This document shows positions 20,464 to 30,198 of a DNA stretch of 30,198 bases, one piece after another (position 1 is the stretch's first letter; every line of letters starts with the position of its first letter). The stretch lies in assembly GCA_002803225.1 (NCBI GenBank), contig NXFV01001419.1, forward strand, positions 1-30,198. Direction: 5' to 3'. The notes below the pieces were generated by a model. The model saw nothing but the letters and a program-made list of their open reading frames with translations, made no database searches and was not told the origin of the DNA. A program made the translations under genes and the position numbers. This stretch comes from Gamarada debralockiae (Eukaryota; Ascomycota; Leotiomycetes; Helotiales; Hyphodiscaceae).

Positions 20464-21420
20464 CTAGGAAATATCTTGTCCAACCACTGGCGATCCCTCT
20501 CTTCTGTTCGTCATCCTAATGTTATCTTTCCAAAGATTCCGCCAGGCCCTAAAGCTTTGCCTGAGCGTTAAAGCAGTCTGGTCATCTGCCGAGATACCTC
20601 TCGGCATCCTCTGCTCCGGATCCACATACGAGCGTATGATCTCGAACCACTCGTCCTGACTGATATTGTGGAACACTGCCTCCTTTCCCGTTGCGTTTTA
20701 GCGATAATTTTAGGATACGTAACAATCCACGCACCCCACCCTAGTCTCTTTCCCACACACCCCTAGGATTCTCCAAAATATATCGAGTCCCTCACCATAA
20801 ATCCCTATGGTCGACAAAAGGGATGTACCCAGGCCCAATCGTCCCCTCTCTTCGGCCTCAACAAGCTCTACAACATCTGCGCATGCACACCACCCTGCAA
20901 AATCGTCCAAGGCAAAATCTCCAGCGGCTGGTGACTCAGCCAATCCGACAACCTTGCCTTCACCGTTCCATGACTATTCCTATACTTCTCATCCTAGTCG
21001 TGATCCTTCAACCTGTCTGGTCCACTGGCAAGAATGAACCACTTGGGCTCGCTCTACACGCTCTGTCGCAGGCGCGGAATGCCTAGAAATACTCGTCGGC
21101 TTCGTGGATGAAAAAAGAGTTGAAATCGAAGTAATAAGCGTCTTGACCTGCTAATGCAGCACCAAGGCCGTTTTCGGACTCGTAGTTGGCTTGGAGGAGT
21201 TGCACGGATGGGAGTTTGGCCAGGAGGGCGGAGGATCTTGATGAATCGCGAGTGGGATTTGTTATTGGGAAGTTCCCTGTTAATACGAGTTCTAAACAGT
21301 CTTAGAGTAATTGTAGTGGCGCGTGGAGAGCTTGGTTTACCTTTGACGATTGATGAACCTTGTGCGTTAGTCCCGCTGAAGGCGACGACTTTCTTGATTT
21401 CTAGCCTGCTAGTCTGCCAT
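20464..21420 (-). pseudogene. NmrA-like NAD(P)-binding protein pseudogene
   Basis: On the complement the order of an NmrA-family protein is readable. EIKKVVAFSGTNAQGSS is the dinucleotide loop, with the usual G..G..G partly lost. Then, after a good intron (21340-21277: GTAAAC donor, AACAG acceptor, 64 nt), come NFPITNPTRDSS, SVQLLQANYES, GLGAALAGQDAYYFDFNSFF, EADEYF, HFILASGP-like residues in another frame, WTILQGGVHAQML, and the C-terminal TLRQSFRAWRNLWKDN. The family includes negative regulators such as NmrA and redox-sensing HSCARG-like proteins. Lesions: an extra base just after the ATG at 21420 (reads ATG GCA GAC TAG), TAG after EADEYF where Trp is expected, several further TAGs, and at least two frame shifts (near 21040 and 20680). 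Most stops fit G-to-A changes. It lies 410 bp downstream of the Zn2Cys6 gene on the same strand. Confidence 0.82.
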
Positions 21421-21830
21421 TGTAGAAATCTTCTGGGTAGAGAGAGGGCGAAGAGTGAGATGTGATGGCGAAAAGAAAGGAATGTGAGATCAGAAACGAA
21501 GGGATACTGAGGAGCTCAAGAAATGCCCGCGAAAAAAGACAAATACACCCTACGTCACTCTCCCCCATGGCGACGATGGCGTAATTCACACAAATGTAAT
21601 GTTCATTTCCGTCTTTTAGACATCAAATAGTCCGTTCGACGAATTTGTTATCCATGATGAGGCATTGAGGCAGGTGATCGAAGTATAGTACTTGGGCACA
21701 AAGCCCCGGTCAATGGATTGACCGAGATTCGCATCAGATTGCGACTTTTCAACCCGCTTTGAACAACTGTAATGCCTTGGAAAAATTGCATTATCATTAG
21801 GTATAGTACACTTGCTGTGCTGTAGCTTTC
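21421..21830. other. Spacer between NmrA pseudogene and Zn2Cys6 gene
   Basis: Would hold the promoter of the former NmrA-like gene and the 3' end of the transcription-factor gene. No motif seen. Confidence 0.4.
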
Positions 21831-24485
21831 CTATTCTACCTGAGAACTTGGACTATATTCTTGATTCCACAGATTCGCTAGATCCCATTCGAAATTTTCG
21901 GAGAACATGAACGCATCGAAGCCGAGAGTAGGAAAACCCATATCACCAATGGGCATCATAGATTGCGCGTCTGGTACGAAGGGACCCTCTCCGAATCCGT
22001 CCGACTGCGGTGGATATTGCTGAGTGTTCGTTCGGAGGGGCTGCAGGACGTATGGCTGAGGATTCCTTTCGTTAGCCGCGTATTCCATCTTTTGTGAAAA
22101 GCTCTTATTTTCTTACCATGAAGTCTGCTCCCAAGTTAGCCTGCGATTGCGGCGCGGCAGTTGCAGGCTCAGGAACAACAGCTACGGGCGGTGGGTTGTT
22201 GTCTTTGGGTAGATCGCTATCATAGCCCCGTTTTGTCTTCTTAGCATGTTGTACGTTTTTGCTCTCGACGAAATTTTTGGCGACGTTTTGAAGCTCTTGA
22301 AATAGTTGTAAAGGCGCTGTCACGTTGAATGGGCCGGTGTGACCTATCATCGGAGAGAGAACGGATATGACGAGGTCCATGAGTTGCAGATCAGAAGCCG
22401 CAGATGGATCTTCAGGATTGTGGACCATGTTGGCAAAGAGCAGTAGGAAAGCGGAAAGTGGGTAGTACATCTGAGTCCTATTTCACGAAAGTCAGTACAG
22501 GGCGAGGACGGCGATGAGAAGAAGTATAAAAATTGAGAAGGGTACCGACCAGAAAAATTTGTAAACAGGAAACCTATCAATGACGTCAATGTACTGCAGA
22601 AGTTTAATAGTACTCCTGGCGGCGGCAAGGCAGATTAATTGACTGGAGTAAACTCGAGGATTTAGCTGAGGATTGTGAGGAGCCGGTGCTGTGGCGGCAA
22701 GGTCATCATTCGTCCAAGAACCACGATGGTGAAGAGAAACGCGGTGGATCGTACTGACGCAGTTGAAGAACTCGAAATGCATCAAGAAAACAGGAGGAAA
22801 TTGTTCTTGGGAGCACCGAATAAATTCATCAGGTCGTATCTCAACCGGTACTGTCAACCGCCATTCCTGAAGCTCCTTGTCCAGTTGTCCCACCGATCTC
22901 AAACGCTCCAAAGCGGACCTCTTATGTGCTCTGGCTGAGTAGAGTTCCGTGTATATACGGCTCTCCAGTGTAGCTAGTTGAACCTGGCACTGGAAGATAT
23001 CATACATTCGCGAGCCGTCGGGGTAATAAGCAAACTTTTTGTGCTCTTTAGGAAGGTCGACTCCGATATCGTTGTCGTTCATAACACCCGGATGCCCGAG
23101 ACGTAGAGCAAGTGCCTTGTCTATGATATATACGATCCAGAAGACATTCCTTCTCTGATTAATCTCCGATTCACTGAGGCCAAACTCATCCAGCTTTCGA
23201 TGGAGACCAATTGAATAAGCCATGCGTCCCGCCGATGCCGCGAGGACGTAGGATGGGTGTGGTTCCAAGCACATTTGTTGTAGGAAAGCCTATGATGTCT
23301 TTACTTAGAACACCAAATGAACGAAGAGGCAGATGGCTTACCATTCCACACAACGCTTGTACAGTCATGAGACTAGGCTCTCTAAACGTCAAATCTATGA
23401 AGCAACTGGTGGCGTTGCGGAAGTACTTCGAGTACTGCGTATTATCGGGGAAGTCTACTTCAAACACACTGCTCGGTCCCCTCCCTTCCACCTGTGAGTG
23501 AACCTCCGAAATCATGCCTCCAATGGCCAACACCACGTTAAAGGATGCATACCATGCGGATCCTGATGGGGGTTTAGCTGTATACTGCTGCGTGTAGTAC
23601 TGTTCGAATATATCCCTGTCGTACAAAGGTAACATTGTATTGAACGTTTCAAAGAAGCCTAGGTGACTGAAATAAGTAAAATCCTAGTTTCAAGGACTGC
23701 AAACTCACATTGAATCCATTGATCTGCAATATGCTTGGGTGGAAGAGGTTCGCGTGATGATTGAGGCAGCGGGCGCCAAAGGTCCGTTCTCCCTTTGAGT
23801 TTAGACACTTTGATAGATTTTATTAGGGATTTTATGGAATGTTGCAAATCAGTACTTCCAGTTCTTTCCGAGATCCATTGAAGTCCTTGGGGGGAGAAAA
23901 GAGAGAATCCAGATGAGGAGCCTGGCATTGGCGAATTGTCAGCATTTCCTCTCGAGGCAGATATTTGTGGCATATACCGAAGAAGCTAGAACTGCCCTCA
24001 TCATCGATGAGAAGTGTTGATAGCCTATCGGTCACGTTGACAGTATCTGGGGAAGGCGAATCGTTCATCTCGCTAGGAGACTCCACATTCAATTGAGCAT
24101 TCAACCCAGACGCCACAATCACAGCTTCCAGCCGTTTGATGCGATTCTCCATTTCAGCAATTGATCCAGGATCAACCCTGAGCTTAGTTTAGCGCATGAT
24201 CTACAGTGGAAGGAGTGATACTTTGGGGCTTACCTTTTCATTTGTCTCTTTTTCCTCTCTACCAAGGTTGTCTCGCATGTTGAACCTCGGTCAATACAGT
24301 GAAGACAAGTGTCACCTTGCCGCTCACATTTTATCTGCATGAATCGATTAGTACTGAGACTTCATAGGACAGCCGGGTGCTGCGGCACATACCTTCATAC
24401 GCTTGCACAAATCACATGATGTTCGTGCATTCGAGCGGCGGACGGGGGAAGACTCCCGGGACTCCGATTCTCGATTTGGGGTCAT
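21831..24485 (-). CDS. Zn(II)2Cys6 fungal transcription factor
   Basis: Eight exons: 24485-24393, 24334-24234, 24177-23978, 23921-23709, 23658-23342, 23289-22546, 22470-22117, 22055-21831. The seven introns are 50-75 nt with standard sites. Phases add up to 2247 nt, 748 aa. The zinc cluster spans residues 24-51, C-x2-C-x6-C-x6-C-x2-C-x6-C, with the first intron inside it after K31. A basic linker (ERKKRQMKR) and a short helix (EMENRIKRLEAVI) follow as a likely dimerisation coil. The middle region has the fungal_trans pattern: GRMAYSIGLHR, then RRNVFWIVYIIDKALALRLG. The C-terminus is Pro/Gln-rich with acidic and aromatic residues (GFDAFMFSENFEWDL), like an activation domain. The ATG at 24485 gives the intact cluster; the frame upstream has no ATG. 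Nuclear regulator; target genes are not evident from the neighbourhood. Confidence 0.93.
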
Positions 24486-25180
24486 GTTCACGGAGCTCCA
24501 AGGACTGCCGGCTGGTGTTTTGTGAGGGAAGGAGGCACACGGTGCATAAAGAGCGAAAGTCTTGGGGAGAGAAAGAGCTTTGTTCACGTAGGGTGCCTCA
24601 GCCTTACCCGAACAAGTCTAGCCTGATCCTGAAGCGGCTTGCGGTCGGAGAGTTCGGGAAAAACTGACCACCGAGTTAACATACTTTCTTGGAGTTATGC
24701 TTTGCGTATAATTCCTTCCACTTTCGGTCTCCCTCTCCTTTTCCAAATGGGGAAGTGACAAAGGAGAGTCTCGCTTAGTAGTATATGTCAATAACGGTGT
24801 CGATGTACCTCAGTAGCTTCTTTCCAGAAACGTGGCTTGCTAGGCTCCCGGCTTCCTTTACCCCGCAGTCAAATAATCTCCAGGTCTCAGCGATCAAATT
24901 TTTCTCTCCTGTGTCTCATCTGCACTTAGTAAGCTTGCGATCTTGTTAGGCCCTCGGCTCATCCAGCTCACCTGCGGAGCCCTTAGTAGCCGCAACACAG
25001 CCCAAACCATGGTGCAGCCTACAAGCATAGCAAAGCCCAAAAACACAACACAGCCCCAATAATGGTTGTGTGATGCGAAATCCTAAAGCTTACTGTACCA
25101 GTCGATATGTACCTCAGTGAATTTTCTCCCCACACAGAGACCAGCCTAGCATGCGATCAGTGCGATAAGACTTCTGCACC
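24486..25180. other. Divergent intergenic region, Zn2Cys6 and HET genes
   Basis: These 695 bp separate the two divergent starts and should hold both promoters. A CAACACAGCCC word occurs twice (24994 and 25046). No gene seen. Confidence 0.45.
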
Positions 25181-26599
25181 ATGAACGAGGAACTTGATAA
25201 GAGATTGAACCGCAAAAGCGACTTCAAATATCTTACGATTGATGCAAAAAGACACGTACGATTGTTGCGATTTTCACATGTGGAAACACACTGGCAGGTC
25301 ATTTACAGCCTGGAAATCGTTCCTCTTGCAGACCTCTCACGGACACACTACAAAGCTCTTTCTTATACCTGGGGCCACGCGCACATAGCAGGCGATATTC
25401 GAGAGATTCAGATCGATTGTCAACCAATTTTCGTCCGTCGAAACCTCTTTGACTTCCTGAATACTGCTGCGGCGAAGAGCGAATACGGATTATTCTTCAT
25501 CGACGCCATCTGTATCAACCAACTCGATCGCAGCGAACGGCAGTCTCAAGTCCAGGAAATGGATCACATCTACCGCAACGCAAACGAAGTCATCGCGTGG
25601 CTCGGACTTCCAGATAGGAGCCAACTTGACAACGTGCAAGCCCTGAGCCAAACTAAGGGTCAGGATTGTACAAATTGTGTCACTTGGACAGCTGCGCAGT
25701 GGGCGGGCTTCAGATACCTTGGCTACCACCGCTACTGGAGCCGCGTCTGGATCGTACAAGAGGTATTGCTCGCATCGAGCTTGACAATCTGGTGCGGCTT
25801 CTTTACTTTCTCCCCCACCCTCTTCGAAGCCACATTGCACCCCTTGCCGTCTCCCAAGGCGAGAGTCGCCGACAATGGGAGGCCTGTGGCCGTTGTGAGT
25901 GCCTTGTCGCGGTTATGTACCCCTGCAGAGATTACCGTAACGCATAGACTGCGTCATGTCCTCCGGCCGGTTAAAGATACCTTGGCGCAAGGGACGAAAA
26001 TCGGAACGTGGGAGGAAATGAAGATGGATTTGAGGAAGGCTTCTGCGGTGACGGAGACTTTCCAGTCACAAACACCGGACCTCTTCTACCAAATTGTGCG
26101 CAAGTTCAGTAAGCTGGAGTGCTCGGATCCGAGGGACAGGTTGTACGGGTTGCTTGGTATTATACACCCACGCAGTAGGGCTAGAGTGAAGCCTGATTAT
26201 ACGAAAGACGTGAGCTATACCTACTATCAGGCCCTAAAGGTTGGCTTTCAAGAACTTTTCCTCGAGCGCGGCGCCATCGCGTTCTCAGATAACCGTGAAT
26301 ATGAGGATGACGCATATCTTGGGTACTATTGCGATGTGCGCGATGCGTTTGGCATAGCGGACGGAGAGAGCATGTCAATTCTGCGACAAGTTTTAAGCGA
26401 GCTTCAATTTCAGGTTCGGTTGAAGGATGCCGTTCTCAAGGTGCAATGGCAGCAGCAGTTTATGTGGAGTAACGCAGAGACCGCTACGTTCCCGGACTTC
26501 AAGCAGCTGCTCGAGTATGCTGACTTGGAGGATCCTGAGGCGGAAGGGTTATTGTTCAGGTTCCACAAGCGTCAGCGTCGCATGATTGAGAGACTGTGA
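25181..26599 (+). CDS. HET-domain protein, intact
   Basis: A single open frame of 472 aa with the complete HET order: YKALSYTWG (57-65), FFIDAICINQLDRSERQSQV (105-124), VIAWLG (137-142), a YWSRVWIVQEVLLA block (about 185-198), and CSDPRDRLYGLLGI (about 315-328). HET proteins act in the cytosol in vegetative incompatibility and other forms of regulated cell death; the domain is distantly TIR-like. No NACHT, ankyrin or WD part is attached, so it is a stand-alone HET protein. The ATG at 25181 (CACCATGAAC) is the first in frame. The 3' end may be spliced: CTGTGAGTAA holds a GTGAGT donor across the TGA, with CTGAC and CAG at 26656. Splicing out 26596-26656 changes the end from ERL to ERLDVD and moves the stop to 26667-26669. 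Confidence 0.9.
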   Translation: MNEELDKRLNRKSDFKYLTIDAKRHVRLLRFSHVETHWQVIYSLEIVPLADLSRTHYKALSYTWGHAHIAGDIREIQIDCQPIFVRRNLFDFLNTAAAKSEYGLFFIDAICINQLDRSERQSQVQEMDHIYRNANEVIAWLGLPDRSQLDNVQALSQTKGQDCTNCVTWTAAQWAGFRYLGYHRYWSRVWIVQEVLLASSLTIWCGFFTFSPTLFEATLHPLPSPKARVADNGRPVAVVSALSRLCTPAEITVTHRLRHVLRPVKDTLAQGTKIGTWEEMKMDLRKASAVTETFQSQTPDLFYQIVRKFSKLECSDPRDRLYGLLGIIHPRSRARVKPDYTKDVSYTYYQALKVGFQELFLERGAIAFSDNREYEDDAYLGYYCDVRDAFGIADGESMSILRQVLSELQFQVRLKDAVLKVQWQQQFMWSNAETATFPDFKQLLEYADLEDPEAEGLLFRFHKRQRRMIERL

Positions 26600-26669
26600 G
26601 TAATAGCATCCAGCAGCACTTTATTGGGGGATTATAGAGATTATCGTGACTGACAGGGACGTAGATTGA

Positions 26670-27442
26670 ACCGGCTGCCACGTCGTCGGCATTTATCTCA
26701 TGCTTCATAATGTCCAAGAGCAACTGGACGCTGGTGTGACTCTTGAAACAGCATCACGGCTCCAATATAAGCAAAACTCCAGGGTAAGATTACTTTGGTA
26801 TAGTATGACAGAGGGTACCCCATCCTATTTATGGAGGCAAATATCCTGCACATACGATCCTTGGTTGGCATGGCCTGTATGATGCTCAGGCTTATTGTCA
26901 AGAGACGAATCACTTCCTTTCTGACCTATCTCGCAGCTGCACGGATTCTATGACGATCGACCAGCAACCTGTCACCCAAGGCTATGCAATAATCCACTAG
27001 CTTGCTAGATGGAATTTTGGTGTGAGACCCCTACACAATGTCATGTCACAACCCGCTGTCGAAGCACCTTGACACGGGCGAAAGTGGAGAAACAGCATGT
27101 GCGAACTATAGGCGCTTGGTGAAGATCTATGCCAACGATAAAATAAACTGAGTACTTTAAAGGTCTATACCACAAGGCACCTCATATAGGAACAGGAAAG
27201 AAACAGATATTGAATAATCTTAACCTCAGTTACAATGCGAGATGTTCATCAAGTCTTGTACTTTGAAGGCTTGTTGCCCTCCATCTTTGATTGGAGCCAA
27301 GCAATTGACATGCAGGTTTCAGAAAAGCAAAAGATGTAGCTGAGAAGCAGCACAAGGTGGACTGTAACCACGACGTCAGCTGAAGCCACGAGGCCATTCC
27401 AACTTTATCGTCTTCAAAGTAAACCGAGATGACATTCCAGAC
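26670..27442. other. Spacer, no gene seen
   Basis: Short frames on both strands without motifs. It should include the 3' end of the HET gene and the upstream region of the Helo-like fragment. Confidence 0.4.
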
Positions 27443-27920
27443 ATGGCCGGGATAATCGGCTTAGGAGCCTACATCATCGGGATCGCAGGCGCAGGAATAT
27501 CGACAGGGACAGCTCTGACCAAATTTGGCATTTCCTATCGAGGCTCGGACAAAAATATTGACGAGCTAGCAGCACGATTGTCCCTCACTGCGACCATTCT
27601 TCACAGAACTAGAGAGGTTATCGTGGAATATGAAAGATTATTCAAGAGAAAGGAGTTTTTATCTACTGGGAACGAAGTCTTGAAGTCTTGCGAGGAAGTT
27701 GAATACTGCTCTGCCAACGCGAAGAGCAACAAAATTGAAGTGACTAAGAGGATCGAAAATTCCGCAGTTATCGACTTGGTTTAAGCTTAAATGGGCTCTG
27801 GGTGGTGATGGTGCGATGAAAGAATTGGAGGCGAGCTTGGAGAGGCTTGTCAACAGGTCATGATGATACAGCAGGTTGTGCTGTTGACGGCTATCAGCGG
27901 AGTTGCGAAACGGTGAGTAG
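27443..27920 (+). pseudogene. Helo-like N-terminal domain of a STAND/NLR-type protein, broken
   Basis: The 113-codon frame from the ATG at 27443 starts MAGIIGLGAYIIGIAGAGIS and continues NIDELAARLSLTATIL and VLKSCEEVE. This is the pattern of the Helo-like/fungal N-terminal domain that precedes NACHT or NB-ARC domains. The frame stops at 27782-27784. Shifting frame restores FKLKWALGGDG and ELEASLERL, then another shift gives VMMIQQVVLLTAISG, which matches the usual domain tail. A GTGAGT at 27913 after AAACG looks like the donor of the original first intron. Helo-like domains are membrane-acting or signalling effector domains in fungal NLR proteins. No NACHT, NB-ARC or repeat exon follows on this strand. 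Confidence 0.7.
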
Positions 27921-28421
27921 TTCTTCATGGCAGAGATACAATTTTAGATTGGTATTTCAGCCTTAATTTTCGGGTGTAACTCCCCTATAAGCAACTAATC
28001 ATCCTAATTCATCAAAATACACGATTTAAGGTTATAAGAACGTATCTTATAAAGCAATTAATCCGGTAGTTTTCACCGAAGAGCCAGACTCGCGGTCATT
28101 TTATCTGTAATATTTCTCTAGCACATTCACCCTGGTTTAGAATTCAGATGCTTCACCACCTTCTCTGAATCCATGAGAATCGAAAGCCACGTGCACAAGA
28201 TAGAGAAAGCGTGCGAGGCAGTATACAATATTGCTTTATCAAGTAAATACCAGGCCTACTAAGGAAATATATTGGTGCAACAAAACGAAATGTATGTCGA
28301 TCAAAGGACCGCAACTCCCACTCAAGTCCAAGGAGGTTCAAGTAGATGAAAGCACTTGCTCAAGGTACAGCTCACAGTTACAAGCCAGTACATTCAAGGA
28401 TCCTATAAGGAAAGCAAACCG
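27921..28421. other. AT-rich spacer
   Basis: No NLR remains and no gene recognised. A 62-codon and a 99-codon frame have no motif. Confidence 0.35.
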
Positions 28422-30032
28422 TCAAACACTACCTGGCTTAGCCAACTCAGCCCAACCCTTATTGCGTTTCAACTCGTCTCTGAACATTTTTATCTCCTCA
28501 GGTGTGGGCTTGGTATCGTGGCTCCGATAGCGTGATGGGTTCAGCTGATTGAATAAGGCAGCCTCGATGGCAGCCTGGCTCGCTCGTACGCCCATCTTGA
28601 TCAGGTGAAAAGCGAGCTTGTGATTTCCGTTGCGAACTGCTAGGAGTAGGGCGTTTGTTCCAAACTTCTCTAGGTCGATCTTAGCGCCGATGAGAAGGTC
28701 AATGCGCTCAGGATCATCAGGTCCATCTCTTGCGAGCAGGATGAGGACGTTGCGTGGAGAATGCCGTCGACTATTGAAGAATCCGTATCTTTCTGCTTCT
28801 GAGTGCTTGATCCAAGTATATTCTTGGCCGGGAGAGGGCGTTGTCAGATCGTCCGGTTGGTTGTAGGGGGAATTTGATCCTGATCCCACCTTGGAACGAA
28901 CTGGGGATCTTTGCTGGGATTCGTTTGCATTCTGGAATTTTTCAGTGCCGGAAAGTCCGTACGTTTCATCTGCGGCCCGACAGGCGTCGATATATTCGTC
29001 TTCCGCAAATTGTAAATCTATGTTCGATCCGGCGTTAACATCGATTCCATGCTCCAGAATCAGCTTGAGGGAGCGCATGACTTCCCCCCGGAATTCTGGT
29101 CTTGTAATAGACCGAGCCATAAATTTGATCCTCGAGTCGTTATCCGCCCCGGCCTCCAATAGTATTGACACCAATGTCTCCTCATCTGCAGACACCAAGT
29201 CAAGCGGCGTAATACCGCTCAGAGTCTGTCGATTCACCTCACCCCCAGCTTGTAAGAGGAGCTTGACGATGTTGGCCCGCTTAATCTTGCTTTCTCGGTA
29301 AATTCCATTTATTGTACCACGAATTTCATGTAATGGGGATCGGCCGGTTCCGTCGAGGCTGTTTACATGTGCGCCACACTCGATCAGTAAGCGGACCATA
29401 GTTTCATCTCCACGTTTTGCAGCAAAATGAAGTGGGGTTGCCCCTATCTTGTTTGTCGAATTCACAATTGCTCCTTTTCCGATCAAAAGACGTGCCAACT
29501 CTTCCTTATTGCAGTTGTGCAAAAGAGACGTGCCATTTGCAAAGTCGTTCCCATTTGGATTAGCACCTAGAGACAAGAGAAATCTAGCGATGTCGATATC
29601 TCCTCGTCCCAAAGTGAGTGCGAGCGGTGTTAGAGAAACATCACCATATCTTTCCTTATCTGAAAATTCATCCGGCAACCGAGGAGGGACGACGGCTCCA
29701 GCTTGCACAAGTAGCTTTAGAGCTCCAAGGTGTCCCATCTTTATAGCGCCGAGGACAGGAGTGCAGAAGGGCCCACCAGGTCTATTGGGATCAGCACCAG
29801 CAGCAAGTAAAGTCCTGATGCAAGCAAGAAATGCTGCCGGGTCAGGAGAAGGTACAGGTTTGAGCGAGGCGGTATCAATGCTGAGATACATTTCTTGGGC
29901 CGCCGAACTTAAGAATGCACCGAAGATTGTTTCTCGTTGCGAGCAATAGAGAAGATGAGCTCCGGGTTGGTGGGAAAATTTGACGAAGTCGCTGAAATCA
30001 GTATTTTCGTCCTCTGCCAGTCTCCATCTCAT
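28422..30032 (-). CDS. Ankyrin-repeat protein, 536 aa
   Basis: One uninterrupted frame of 536 aa. Seven or eight ankyrin repeats are visible from about residue 65 to 325, for example TPVLGAIKMGHLGALKLLVQ, LTPLALTLGRGDIDIARFLL, ATPLHFAAKRGDETMVRLLI, SPLHEIRG, ITPLDLVSADEETLVSILLE. After a Ser/Pro/Asn-rich linker (about residues 365-405) come an acidic-aromatic stretch and one or two further repeats (TNALLLAVRNGNHKLAFHLI). The start is the ATG at 30032; the frame is open further upstream to a TGA near 30153 but has no other ATG. Ankyrin repeats mediate protein binding, and in fungi they often form the C-terminal part of NLR or HET proteins. Here there is no NACHT or HET part on this strand, and anything N-terminal would be outside the window or lost. 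Likely cytosolic; partner unknown. Confidence 0.88.
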   Translation of the reverse strand: MRWRLAEDENTDFSDFVKFSHQPGAHLLYCSQRETIFGAFLSSAAQEMYLSIDTASLKPVPSPDPAAFLACIRTLLAAGADPNRPGGPFCTPVLGAIKMGHLGALKLLVQAGAVVPPRLPDEFSDKERYGDVSLTPLALTLGRGDIDIARFLLSLGANPNGNDFANGTSLLHNCNKEELARLLIGKGAIVNSTNKIGATPLHFAAKRGDETMVRLLIECGAHVNSLDGTGRSPLHEIRGTINGIYRESKIKRANIVKLLLQAGGEVNRQTLSGITPLDLVSADEETLVSILLEAGADNDSRIKFMARSITRPEFRGEVMRSLKLILEHGIDVNAGSNIDLQFAEDEYIDACRAADETYGLSGTEKFQNANESQQRSPVRSKVGSGSNSPYNQPDDLTTPSPGQEYTWIKHSEAERYGFFNSRRHSPRNVLILLARDGPDDPERIDLLIGAKIDLEKFGTNALLLAVRNGNHKLAFHLIKMGVRASQAAIEAALFNQLNPSRYRSHDTKPTPEEIKMFRDELKRNKGWAELAKPGSV

Positions 30033-30115
30033 GAACGGTGGAAGTGTTCTTACTATCTTTGGGGATGGAACTCCTGTAGAGGCTGCCAGGCTCGGCAGAA
30101 ATACGCGATAAGCGG

Positions 30116-30175
30116 TATCGATACGTATCGATGCCGGTATCGTAAGGTATCAATACTTTCGATACAGTATCGATA
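30116..30175. repeat. Phased TATCGATA-like words, about 10.4-bp period
   Basis: Six copies of TATCGATA or close variants start at 30116, 30126, 30138, 30148, 30157 and 30168, spaced 10, 12, 10, 9 and 11 bp. The first two overlap as a near-perfect palindrome, GGTATCGATACGTATCGATG. It may be a decayed 10-bp minisatellite. It lies 84 bp upstream of the ankyrin gene start, so it could instead be a promoter element. Confidence 0.7.
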
Positions 30176-30198
30176 CAGGGTCCGGTTGGCGGTTACAA

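Noticed and set aside
29449..29949. 166-codon + strand ORF opposite the ankyrin gene
   Set aside because: Antisense shadow; the - strand shows clear ankyrin repeats through the same interval.

Overview
The window looks like nuclear DNA of a filamentous ascomycete (Pezizomycotina). The gene structures rest on short spliceosomal introns (48-75 nt; donors GTANGT or GTGAGT, CTRAC-like branch points, YAG acceptors). The families present are HET-domain proteins, a fungal Zn(II)2Cys6 regulator, NmrA-like and hemerythrin-like proteins, and Helo-like/TPR/ankyrin modules typical of fungal NLR-type proteins. Several broken genes carry TAG/TAA stops where TGG, CAG or CAA would be expected, which fits RIP-like C-to-T decay. 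Genus cannot be read from the sequence. All calls come from reading translations by eye; no database search was run.

Layout. 1-920: C-terminal relic of a Mutator-like transposase and a 3 x 30 bp tandem repeat. 1332-3517 (-): a heavily broken HET gene. 4062-4817 (-): remnant or broken gene for a Cys-rich single-pass membrane protein. 5051-5962 (-): intact FAR-17a/AIG1-like membrane protein. 5963-9614: no convincing gene. 9615-11775 (+): intact two-exon 702-aa protein of unknown function. 12119-14403: weak ORFs and a second HET pseudogene (about 13420-14048, -). 14661-15839 (+): intronless class C beta-lactamase/esterase-like gene with one in-frame TGA. 16905-17290 (+): decayed kinesin-light-chain-type TPR repeats. 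17751-18292: a 542-bp pogo/Fot1-like MITE. 18507-19425 (+): intact three-exon hemerythrin-like gene. 20464-21420 (-): NmrA-like pseudogene. 21831-24485 (-): intact eight-exon Zn(II)2Cys6 transcription factor. 25181-26599 (+): intact HET gene. 27443-27920 (+): broken Helo-like/STAND N-terminal domain. 28422-30032 (-): intact ankyrin-repeat protein. 30116-30175: a minisatellite of TATCGATA-like words.

Functional reading (inference). Three HET genes (one intact), a Helo-like N-domain, a TPR block and an ankyrin gene lie within 30 kb among transposon relics. This resembles a birth-and-death region for allorecognition/NLR genes. It sits beside ordinary genes (AIG1-like, 702-aa protein, hemerythrin-like, Zn2Cys6 regulator) that read cleanly across all their introns. 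That clean reading argues that the lesions in the broken genes are real decay and not general sequence error.
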